From NCBI GenBank assembly GCA_017937025.1, contig JAGBEJ010000013.1, positions 23,859 through 87,858 of the forward strand: a stretch of 64,000 nt of DNA. The letters run 5' to 3'. A program made the translations under genes and the position numbers. Below, one piece after another: positions 57,444 to 64,000 of this stretch; position 1 is the first letter of the stretch; each line of letters opens with the position of its first letter. Source of the DNA: Paludibacteraceae bacterium. GTDB lineage: Bacteria; Bacteroidota; Bacteroidia; Bacteroidales; Paludibacteraceae. The notes beneath the pieces were generated by a model. The model made no database searches, was not told the origin of the DNA, and saw only the letters and a program-made list of their open reading frames with translations.

Positions 57444-58793
57444 ATGCAGGAGACAGCGAATGACGCGCAGTTGAAGAAACTGCACATCAAGACATACGGA
57501 TGCCAGATGAATGAGGCGGACACCGAGGTGGTGGCTTCTATCATGCGTATGGACGGTTACACAATGGTGGACGAGGAGAACGAGGCGGACACGGTGCTGC
57601 TGAACACTTGCTCGGTGAGAGACAACGCCGAGCAGAAGGTGCTCTCGCACTTGCAGCAGCTGCAGACCGTGAAGAAGAAGCGCGGCGGACGCATGGTCAT
57701 TGGCGTCATCGGCTGCATGGCGGAGAGAATGAAGGACGAGCTGATTGACAAGTATGGCGTGGATGTGGTGGCTGGTCCGGACTCCTACATGGATATGCCG
57801 AACCTCGTTGGCGCGGCAGAGAAGGGCGAGAGAGCCATAAACGTGGAACTCAGCAAGACAGAGACGTACAAGGACGTTGTGCCGGCGCGCATCGGCAATC
57901 CGCTGTCGGGATACATATCTATAATGAGAGGATGCAACAACTTCTGCACCTACTGCATTGTGCCTTACACACGAGGCAGAGAGCGCAGCCGCGAGGTGGG
58001 CAGCATCTTGCGCGAGCTGGACGACCTGAAGGCGAAGGGCTACAAGGAAGTCATACTGCTGGGACAGAATGTCGATTCATATAAATATGTGTCACCCGAA
58101 GGCGAGACCGTGACTTTTGACGAGCTGCTGAAAAGAGTGGCGGAGGCCGCTCCGGAGATGAGAATCCGCTTCACGACGTCGCACCCAAAGGACATGAGCG
58201 ACGAGACTCTGCGCGTGATAGCCGCCCACGACAACCTTTGCAAGAGCATTCACCTGCCGTTCCAGAGCGGCAGCGACAAGATACTCAAACTCATGAACCG
58301 CAAATACACGCGCGAGTGGTATCTCGGCCGCATCAAGGCCATAAGGGAGATAATCCCGGACTGCGCCATAAGCACCGACGTGTTCTGCGGATTCCACGAC
58401 GAGACCGAGGAGGACCACCAGCAGACGCTCAGTCTGATGGAGGAGGTCGGCTTCGACATGGCGTTCATGTTCAAGTACAGCGAGCGGCCAGGCACATTCG
58501 CCAGCAAGCATCTGCCCGACAATGTGGCGGAGGACGTGAAAATCAGGCGTTTGAACGAGATAATCGAGGTGCAGAACCGCAAGTCGGCTGAGCGCAACCG
58601 CGAAGACGTGGGCAAGACATTCGAGGTGCTTATCGAGGGCTACTCGAAGCGCTCGCACGACGACTTCTTCGGCCGCAGCTCGCAGAACAAGTCTGTCGTC
58701 TTCCCTAAGGGCGGACACCACATCGGCGAGTTCGTAAAAGTGAGGATAAAGGAAGCGTCGTCGGCGACATTGATAGGTGAATTGGTGGAATAA
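57444..58793 (+). CDS. miaB: tRNA-2-methylthio-N6-dimethylallyladenosine synthase
   Basis: The 449-residue radical-SAM enzyme adds a methylthio group to i6A37 of tRNA. The N-terminal UPF0004 domain has Cys residues in TYGCQMNEAD, NTCSVRDNA and GCMAERM for one cluster; CNNFCTYC is the radical-SAM motif; a C-terminal TRAM domain ends the protein. The gene is monocistronic and followed by a terminator. Confidence 0.97.
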   Translation: MQETANDAQLKKLHIKTYGCQMNEADTEVVASIMRMDGYTMVDEENEADTVLLNTCSVRDNAEQKVLSHLQQLQTVKKKRGGRMVIGVIGCMAERMKDELIDKYGVDVVAGPDSYMDMPNLVGAAEKGERAINVELSKTETYKDVVPARIGNPLSGYISIMRGCNNFCTYCIVPYTRGRERSREVGSILRELDDLKAKGYKEVILLGQNVDSYKYVSPEGETVTFDELLKRVAEAAPEMRIRFTTSHPKDMSDETLRVIAAHDNLCKSIHLPFQSGSDKILKLMNRKYTREWYLGRIKAIREIIPDCAISTDVFCGFHDETEEDHQQTLSLMEEVGFDMAFMFKYSERPGTFASKHLPDNVAEDVKIRRLNEIIEVQNRKSAERNREDVGKTFEVLIEGYSKRSHDDFFGRSSQNKSVVFPKGGHHIGEFVKVRIKEASSATLIGELVE

Positions 58794-58828
58794 GAAAGGT
58801 GAAAACACTTGCATAGATCATGAAAAAT

Positions 58829-58858
58829 CCGTCAGTAATGGCGGATTTTTGTGTTTTT
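58829..58858 (+). terminator. Rho-independent terminator after miaB
   Basis: AAAAATCCG and CGGATTTTT pair around a 10-base loop, and a T-rich tract continues downstream. Confidence 0.85.
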
Positions 58859-58860
58859 TT

Positions 58861-58901
58861 TGGTCGCTGAGCGTAGCCGAAGCAAGCCGAAGCGCCGAAC
58901 A
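58861..58901 (+). repeat. Interspersed repeat, GGTCGCTGAGCGTAGCC type
   Basis: The unit matches 13282-13304 and ends with AAGCCGAAGCGCCGAAC as at 13046. About 25 bases further (58926-58945) a degenerate reverse copy (TCGGCTGCGCTCAATGACCA) follows, and AAAAATCC/GGATTTTT flanking it (58912, 58945) makes a second terminator-like hairpin. Confidence 0.8.
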
Positions 58902-58967
58902 TTTTTACAGAAAAATCCCGCATTTCGGCTGCGCTCAATGACCAGGATTTTTTTTGTGCGTTGTAGA

Positions 58968-58985
58968 GACGGTGCATGCACCGTC
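58968..58985. repeat. 18-base palindrome GACGGTGCATGCACCGTC
   Basis: Perfect inverted repeat with preceding TTGTAGA. It sits in the 700-base gap between miaB and the next gene, among other interspersed repeats. Confidence 0.75.
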
Positions 58986-59493
58986 CTCCCCACCACATAA
59001 CCAATGAATTCACCACAGACGTAGCGTGCTCCGACTGAGGATAATGTTAAAAAAGAGGCTTGAAGTTTTAGGGCAAGCAAGCCCTAATCCTCATCTGCTG
59101 CGGAAAGTCTGGCTATTTTGGTGAATATTTCTCTAAAACTATTGGTTTTTTTTTTTACTAACACAAATTTGTTTATAACTTAGCCGGCGAGAACGGTCAA
59201 CGCGGAGGCGTTTTTTCCCGCTCCGCAAGTTATTAACAAGTAAAAAAGAAGCCTATGAACACAAGCTGACCGAAATGACACGAAAGCAGCCTCGCGCGCG
59301 ACGTCTTCCCCACGACCTCAGCCGCGCGGCTTCAGAGACATCAACCGCGGAGTGCGCCGTAATCCTAATAACGCAGCATAATCCTTCACTGCTGGCGCTC
59401 CCCGTAAAAACAATCAAAAAAACATAGTATTAACCGACAAGCAGGCGGAAGCACCGACTTCCACTTGCAAGCCATCTTATTGTCTTAAAAACA
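58986..59493. other. Non-coding gap with a candidate folded element
   Basis: About 500 bases without a credible gene. At 59175-59233, ATAACTT pairs with AAGTTAT, and within it GCGGAG pairs with CTCCGC and CCG with CGG, giving a compact three-way junction-like fold. The rest (59240-59490) is GC-rich with scattered short repeats, and I see no further function in it. No clear promoter for the following gene was found. Confidence 0.4.
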
Positions 59494-60081
59494 ATGAAGA
59501 AAATAACATTAGCAATAGCCGCCGCAGCCTTTATGACAGCGGCATTCGCGCAGGAGGGCACAAGCCGCCGCTCCGACCGCAAGATACTTGAACTCAAGAA
59601 GATAATCACCATCAGCCCGACCCAGGAGGAAGCCATCCGCACCGCCTACGAGGCTTACAGCGCCACGACCGACAGCATCCTGTACGACGTGCAGGATCCG
59701 CTGCAGGCAGCCCGTCTGACACGCGCCAACAAGCGCCGTTACGACGAGACCTTCATGAAAACCCTGACCGACGCGCAGCGCAACCGCTACATCCGCGTGA
59801 CGAGCACACCCGAGGTCGAGGAGAAAGCCGCGTCGAGAGTGGCAGTGATGCGCGAGAGCGGTGACTACACCCAGGCGCAGCTGGACTCCGCTCAGCGCAG
59901 CATCTTCGAGTATCTGATGCTTGAGAAGATAGTCTATAAGCGCGACAAATACGACTACCGCAAGCAGCGCGAGAACATCACCCAGCTGAAGGCTCGCCGT
60001 CCTCGCGACCTGCAGAGAGCCGAGGCACAGGAGAAAGCCCGCATCATGCGCAAGCACTACCAGGGACGCATACAGTGGTAA
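59494..60081 (+). CDS. Exported LTXXQ-like periplasmic protein
   Basis: The 195-residue protein has a signal peptide (MKKITLAIAAAAFMTAAFAQ) and an all-helical, Arg/Lys/Glu-rich mature part with ITISPTQEEAIRTAYEAY and TLTDAQRNRYI, which recall the LTxxQ segments of Spy/CpxP-like periplasmic proteins. That similarity is weak and the function unknown. It is GC-rich and lies 9-21 bases ahead of the next gene, so the two are probably cotranscribed. Confidence 0.65.
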   Translation: MKKITLAIAAAAFMTAAFAQEGTSRRSDRKILELKKIITISPTQEEAIRTAYEAYSATTDSILYDVQDPLQAARLTRANKRRYDETFMKTLTDAQRNRYIRVTSTPEVEEKAASRVAVMRESGDYTQAQLDSAQRSIFEYLMLEKIVYKRDKYDYRKQRENITQLKARRPRDLQRAEAQEKARIMRKHYQGRIQW

Positions 60082-60102
60082 CATAAAAACATGCATAAAA
60101 CA

Positions 60103-61509
60103 ATGAGAAACAAGATACTAATACTTATGTCGGCGCTCTTTTGCGCGCTGGCATCGCCGTCAGCATCCGCACAGGACAGCACGGCTCAAAGGCACACACG
60201 CCGCTACAGCCGCAACGACTCGCTGAGAGCCGCCGACAGCTACCTTCGCGGCGAGAACGTGAGCCTCGACTACAAGAAAGCCGCCTACCTCTATTACAAC
60301 CTCGCCAAGCAGGGCGATGTGAGAGCTATGAACCGTCTGGCAGGCATGTACCGCCAGGGTTTCGGCGTGGAGAAGAACCCTAAGAAAGCCGCGTCGCTCT
60401 ACCTCGAGGCGGCGAAGAAAGGCAGCGGCAAGGCTGCCTACAACCTCGCCGGCATGTTCAAGCAGGGCGAGGGCGTGCCGCGCAACTACGAGCGCGCCTA
60501 CTGGCTCTACAAGCAGGCCTACAAGCTCGGCTACAGCAAAAAAGCCGCCTACGCCCTCGGCTACATGAGCTACAAGGGACTCGGTACCGAGCAGAGCTAC
60601 GAGAAGGCTCTGCGCTACTTCCACAAGGGCGACTCCTTGGGCAATCCGTCGTGCCAGTACTTCATCGGACTGTGCCACATGGCAGGCAACGGCGTGGCTC
60701 AGGACACCGAGAAAGGCAAGCGCTGGATGGAGAAGGCGCTCGCCAACGGCTCCGAGGAAGCCTCTGGCTTCATCCGCACCGGCAGAATAAAGAACTACGA
60801 GGGCGTGCGCTTCCGCTCGTCTGTCGAGCCAGCCGCGAAGGTGGAGAACAGCGCGCGCGGCGGACTCAGCGGCGTATGGAACGGCAAGATGACGCGCTAC
60901 GACTGGAGCGGCAGGAAGGTGATGGAGGAAACTCCGCTCGAGCTGCGCCTTGACTTCAGCGGCGAGCGCCTGTCCGGCTACTGGACGCAGAACGGCAGCG
61001 TGACCATGAAGGTGAGCGGACACCTCGAGGACAGCACATGGGTCTTCGACGACATGCGCTACGAGGACAGCCGCATACAGCGCCCATGGGACGTGACCGC
61101 AGCCAGCTTCCGCATCGACAGCACCTCAGCCGGCGAGCAGCTTGTGGGCACGGTGGAGCAGTACTCTCCGGAGACGAGAGAGCCGTCGTCGCCAGTGTCG
61201 ATATCGCTCTCGCGCACAGCCAAAGGCTACAGCCCTATATCCGGAGAACTGGCTTCGGGCGGCAACAGCCTGAGCGTGTCGCCTAATCCGTTCGAGAGGG
61301 AGGTGACGCTCCGCTACACGCTCACGCGCGAGCAGAAGGTGCGCATCACAGTCAGTTCGATGGACGGCACGCAGGTGCACAGCTCGTCGCGCTACGCCGG
61401 CGAGGGCGAGAACACGACAGTGCTGAGCCTCGATGTGGCTGCAGGCACCTACATCGTGAGCCTCGAGGGAGAGAACGTGAAGTTGAACGCCAAGATGGTT
61501 AAAAAATAG
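60103..61509 (+). CDS. Sel1-repeat protein with type IX secretion sorting domain
   Basis: The start may be 60091 (MHKTM) or 60103 (MRNKILILMSALFCALASPSASAQ), the second being a clean signal peptide. The product (468 residues from 60103) has about five Sel1-like repeats (about 45-225: AAYLYYNLAKQGDVRAMNRL and similar), a central beta-rich domain (LSGVWNGKMTRYDWSGRKVM) and a C-terminal type A sorting domain (SVSPNPFEREVTLRYTL to YIVSLEGENVKLNAKMVKK). The last part directs secretion by the type IX system and anchoring or release at the cell surface. Sel1 repeats usually mediate protein contacts. Confidence 0.88.
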   Translation: MRNKILILMSALFCALASPSASAQDSTAQRHTRRYSRNDSLRAADSYLRGENVSLDYKKAAYLYYNLAKQGDVRAMNRLAGMYRQGFGVEKNPKKAASLYLEAAKKGSGKAAYNLAGMFKQGEGVPRNYERAYWLYKQAYKLGYSKKAAYALGYMSYKGLGTEQSYEKALRYFHKGDSLGNPSCQYFIGLCHMAGNGVAQDTEKGKRWMEKALANGSEEASGFIRTGRIKNYEGVRFRSSVEPAAKVENSARGGLSGVWNGKMTRYDWSGRKVMEETPLELRLDFSGERLSGYWTQNGSVTMKVSGHLEDSTWVFDDMRYEDSRIQRPWDVTAASFRIDSTSAGEQLVGTVEQYSPETREPSSPVSISLSRTAKGYSPISGELASGGNSLSVSPNPFEREVTLRYTLTREQKVRITVSSMDGTQVHSSSRYAGEGENTTVLSLDVAAGTYIVSLEGENVKLNAKMVKK

Positions 61510-61521
61510 GAGGAAAGAAAA

Positions 61522-63060
61522 ATGAGAGGAAAAACAATGTTCTTGAGATTATTTTTAACTTTGCTCCTGATGGCTGGCTTGACAGTCGATTTCAACACCA
61601 TGAGCCTCAGCTTTGGAACATCCGTTTACGCGTATGATGATGACGATGATGAGTATGACTGTGATTGTGATGGAGATGATGGCAGTGATGATGGCGGAAA
61701 CGAAGAAGGAAATGAAGATGAAGAAGGAGAGGAGGATGAGTACGAGGGCGATAATGAAGACGGAGATTTTGATTATGGAGAAGAAGGTGAGGACGGTGAG
61801 GACGGTGAGGACGGTGAGGACGGTGAGGAAGAGAAGGATATCTATGAAATGCTTGCAGAGCTGGCTCAAGAGAATGGCATTGAATATAATGAGTGGGACG
61901 ATTCTGGTGAGTTCTGGTCAAATGCAGATGAAACTGTGGTTAGCGAGGTTTTGGAGTCTATGCATGAATTGAATGATGATGGCAGTTCTGACTCAAGCAG
62001 TGATGATCATTCCTCAGATGCTCAGAATTCAGATTCTGGAGATACAGACAAGGATGATAAAGCGCCTGATGGTTGGGGATACCATGGCTCTATTGATGGT
62101 GGAATGTCAGTAGATGAGTTCGTGGTAACTGCTCATCAGGAGGAAGAAAAGGAGCCGGAGGAAAAAGATGAACCAGTCACCAACGATGATGACGACGAAG
62201 AAGAAGGTGATGATGAAGAAAGGCAACTTAAGGATCCGAATGAGCCAAAGGAAGAAGATGACGAATGCCAAGGCGAGCAATGTGACATTTGCGGAGGCTA
62301 TAGGAGCGCAGGTACTGTATTCCGAAGTTCCGGTGGCAGCGCATCGAACTGTCCGGCTTGCACATGCAGCGAGTGTAAGAAAGTGAGCAACAGTGCTGAG
62401 AAGCATGTTAATCATCAGAATTACAAGACTCTGCTCAATGACATGACGGCAGACGACATGGCAGGAAAAGTTGGAGTGATGCTGGATTGGGGTGCTCAGA
62501 ATCCGAACAATGTTGGTGAAATGCAATGGACTGGAAGAACTTACGACAATTTGTCATCGGCGCAAAGCACTATTGCTGCGGAAATGGAGAAGAATCCAGA
62601 GTACGGTAATCCGACGATTGTCGGAGCTGTATATCAAATGGAGGAAGGACAGACAACCTTCACCGACCGCCAGCTTGTGGATCTTCTTGAAATGCATGCC
62701 CATGGAATTTCGTTCTCTGGCATCTACCTGGTGGGCGGAGGAAGTGTCTATTCACTGCGCATTAATAGCAGTATGGGTGCAAATTCCGTGACAACATCAG
62801 ATATAAAGGGCTTGAGAGCTGCTCTTGATGGCGACAATTTCAGTGCAGAAAATTCTACAGAGGGGAAAATCTACCAAAATGCTATGAAAAGTAGTGGAAA
62901 TGAGTTGTATTCAAAAATTTCAATGTACAATGAAATGAACTTTGGAATTTCATTCTTGAAAGGAAAACTTGCAGGCGAGGATTATTCCTTCAGCAAGATT
63001 GAGGCTTCAATGTCATCGGAATCGGGTTTGAATGAGATTAATGGAGAAAAATGTGAGTAA
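61522..63060 (+). CDS. Very acidic secreted protein with Cys-rich centre, unknown function
   Basis: The 512-residue protein has an N-terminal hydrophobic signal (residues 5-35, probable cleavage after VYA), then a long Asp/Glu/Gly-rich region (about 40-255) with GED repeats. The Cys cluster (CQGEQCDICGG and CPACTCSECKK, about 252-292) could bind a metal. The last 210 residues form a folded-looking domain with MLDWGAQNPNNVGEMQW, IVGAVYQMEEGQTTFTDRQL and IYLVGGGSVYSLRI. This end loosely recalls the C-terminal parts of Bacteroidota secreted effectors that end ...YALxI, but I could not place it in a family. A strong AGGAGG precedes the ATG. Base composition shifts abruptly from the previous gene. 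Confidence 0.6.
   Translation: MRGKTMFLRLFLTLLLMAGLTVDFNTMSLSFGTSVYAYDDDDDEYDCDCDGDDGSDDGGNEEGNEDEEGEEDEYEGDNEDGDFDYGEEGEDGEDGEDGEDGEEEKDIYEMLAELAQENGIEYNEWDDSGEFWSNADETVVSEVLESMHELNDDGSSDSSSDDHSSDAQNSDSGDTDKDDKAPDGWGYHGSIDGGMSVDEFVVTAHQEEEKEPEEKDEPVTNDDDDEEEGDDEERQLKDPNEPKEEDDECQGEQCDICGGYRSAGTVFRSSGGSASNCPACTCSECKKVSNSAEKHVNHQNYKTLLNDMTADDMAGKVGVMLDWGAQNPNNVGEMQWTGRTYDNLSSAQSTIAAEMEKNPEYGNPTIVGAVYQMEEGQTTFTDRQLVDLLEMHAHGISFSGIYLVGGGSVYSLRINSSMGANSVTTSDIKGLRAALDGDNFSAENSTEGKIYQNAMKSSGNELYSKISMYNEMNFGISFLKGKLAGEDYSFSKIEASMSSESGLNEINGEKCE
61786..61830 (+). repeat. 9-base tandem repeat GGTGAGGAC, five units
   Basis: Four perfect units and one with a final A instead of C encode repeated Gly-Glu-Asp. 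Nine-base units keep the reading frame, so copy number could vary without a frameshift. Confidence 0.9.
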
Positions 63061-63062
63061 CT

Positions 63063-63617
63063 ATGAAAAGAGTAATTTTTATATTGATGTTTGCATTGGC
63101 GTTATTCTCATGCAAATCTTACAAGCCGGCAAGTGGAAATCCGTATTACAAGCCTTTGAAAGAATTTAAAGGGGATACTTTAGCGTATTTCAACTATAAT
63201 TTCAAAGAGCATAAGGACTTTTACATAGGAAAGAAGTTTTTTGTTTTATTTAATGATGTAGAAAATAATCCTAAGGTTACGCCTGCATCATATTATATTA
63301 AGGAAATAAAGCGAAAAATTATAAGTGGAACTTATGTTTATACGGAACCCGAGAAGTACAGACGAGCATTCAGTGCATTGCCTCTTGAGGAAAGGGTAAA
63401 AAAAGCTCGATATTATGATGACATCTATGTCTATTTTGATGAAGACAATACCATAGATGCTGAAGAGTATTATAATGTTTGTTGGAAAGAGAAACGGGCG
63501 GAGTCTAAGGATGACGATGATTTCAGCTCTAAATTGGCAGATTGCATATTTGATTGCGTGATTAAGGATATTGGCATATCTCATACAGATATGAGACCTG
63601 TCCAATATCGTCATTGA
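63063..63617 (+). CDS. Lipoprotein of unknown function, full-length copy
   Basis: The 184-residue protein has an SPII signal (MKRVIFILMFALALFSC, Cys at residue 17) and a Tyr/Lys/Asp-rich mature part (DFYIGKKFFVLF, YYDDIYVYFDED). It begins two bases after the acidic protein stops, so the two are cotranscribed. Its first 96 bases are identical to those of the truncated copy at 63673, while the following sequence diverges. A role as a partner or immunity lipoprotein for the acidic protein is a hypothesis from position only. Confidence 0.65.
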   Translation: MKRVIFILMFALALFSCKSYKPASGNPYYKPLKEFKGDTLAYFNYNFKEHKDFYIGKKFFVLFNDVENNPKVTPASYYIKEIKRKIISGTYVYTEPEKYRRAFSALPLEERVKKARYYDDIYVYFDEDNTIDAEEYYNVCWKEKRAESKDDDDFSSKLADCIFDCVIKDIGISHTDMRPVQYRH

Positions 63618-63626
63618 TAATTTTAT

Positions 63627-63667
63627 TAGTCACGAATGCGCAAGTCGTATTCGTGACTTTTTTGTAA
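63627..63667 (+). terminator. Rho-independent terminator between the two lipoprotein copies
   Basis: GTCACGAAT pairs with ATTCGTGAC around a loop of about 11 bases, followed by TTTTTTG. Confidence 0.85.
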
Positions 63668-63672
63668 AACAC

Positions 63673-63864
63673 ATGAAAAGAGTAATTTTTATATTGATGT
63701 TTGCATTGGCGTTATTCTCATGCAAATCTTACAAGCCGGCAAGTGGAAATCCGTATTACAAGCCTTTGGAATACTTTGGAACCGACACCTTGGCGTTTTA
63801 TAAGTACAATTTCGAAGAACACAAGGATTTTTACATAGGTAAGAAGTTTTCTGTACTGATATAA
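63673..63864 (+). pseudogene. Truncated copy of the 63063 lipoprotein
   Basis: A 63-residue frame repeats the signal and start of the full-length copy (96 identical bases), then continues as a diverged sequence (EYFGTDTLAFYKYNFEEHKDFYIGKKF) and stops after VLI where the full copy reads VLFNDVENN. The break falls a few bases before the 22-base tandem repeat at 63869, so insertion of a mobile element or its excision could explain it. Confidence 0.75.
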
Positions 63865-63868
63865 TCGC

Positions 63869-63912
63869 CAAAACGAAAAGTACATTTTTTCAAAACGAAA
63901 AGTACATTTTTT
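63869..63912. repeat. 22-base perfect tandem repeat, possible insertion-sequence end
   Basis: Two head-to-tail copies of a unit beginning CAAAACGAAAAGTACA with a T6 end. Read on the minus strand, both begin near TGTACTTTTCGTTTTG. Multiple short direct repeats with a TGT end are a feature of IS21-family termini. No transposase is inside the window, so the call is tentative. Confidence 0.4.
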
Positions 63913-63917
63913 ATAAG

Positions 63918-63953
63918 AGAAGCGGGCGACACTATGCTGTCGTCCGCTTCTTT
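63918..63953. terminator. Strong hairpin, probable bidirectional terminator
   Basis: AGAAGCGGGCGACA pairs with TGTCGTCCGCTTCT (14 bases, one G-U) around a 6-base loop, with T and A runs on either side. It follows the 22-base repeats and may belong to the same element. Confidence 0.75.
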
Positions 63954-64000
63954 CGTTTAATCGCCGTTTAAGCCGCGCTTAATCACACATTCAGCGTGAA
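63954..64000. other. Window end, no feature recognised
   Basis: The last 47 bases hold no start codon or repeat that I could support. They may belong to the possible mobile element beginning at 63869. Confidence 0.3.

Noticed and set aside
59239..59490. Degraded protein gene upstream of 59494
   Set aside because: Stop codons fall in all frames and no protein motif was recognisable.
61786..61830. Possible CRISPR array
   Set aside because: The repeats are 9 bases, directly adjacent and in a coding frame; there are no spacers and no cas genes.

Overview
The window is a chromosomal segment of a Bacteroidota bacterium, most likely of the order Bacteroidales. Evidence seen in the sequence: repeated promoter elements of the TTTG / TAnnTTTG type (best at 7195-7226, 17734-17765, 31875-31906, 49210-49241), a type IX secretion C-terminal sorting domain, many SPII lipoproteins and beta-barrel proteins, a full Rnf operon, and families typical of the phylum (DUF1460, DUF3098, DUF4294, YfhO). 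No rRNA, tRNA, CRISPR array, complete prophage or intact transposase was seen.

Layout. 1-6015 (minus) is a defence island: hsdR, hsdM, hsdS and the start of an AbiH-like gene cut by the window edge. 6101-12950 holds an envelope amidase-like gene, dnaE, trxA and class II aldolase. 12951-13734 has no protein gene but carries a terminator, interspersed repeats and a long rod-like RNA fold resembling 6S RNA. 13735-16538 is an AT-rich patch of small secreted proteins and lipoproteins. 16607-19658 (minus) holds ychF, a DUF4294 gene and a U32 peptidase. 19840-34770 is a plus-strand housekeeping run: rsfS, ftsH, the phosphatidylethanolamine pathway genes cdsA-psd-pssA, envelope proteins, ftsX, uppP, truB, queA and a C-terminal processing protease.

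34782-46394 is a surface-glycan locus. A flippase on the plus strand faces a minus-strand operon headed by leuS and followed by a KpsF-type sugar-phosphate isomerase, an acyltransferase, a CMP-sugar synthetase, a probable GT-B enzyme, a hexapeptide acetyltransferase, an epimerase and two glycosyltransferases. 46604-51232 holds a DEAD-box helicase, an unusual dihydropteroate synthase, gtrA, rsmA and corA. 51417-57204 (minus) is rseC-rnfBCDGEA, an ion-pumping ferredoxin:NAD oxidoreductase. 57444-58793 is miaB.

58794-64000 is accessory. It holds a 700-base gap with repeats and a small folded element, a GC-rich pair (periplasmic protein and Sel1-repeat protein with a type IX sorting tail), then an abrupt change to AT-rich sequence with a very acidic secreted protein, a lipoprotein, a truncated copy of that lipoprotein, and a 22-base tandem repeat that may mark an insertion-sequence end. 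This last block, the duplicated specificity gene of the type I system and the 6S-like RNA are the parts most worth a second look.
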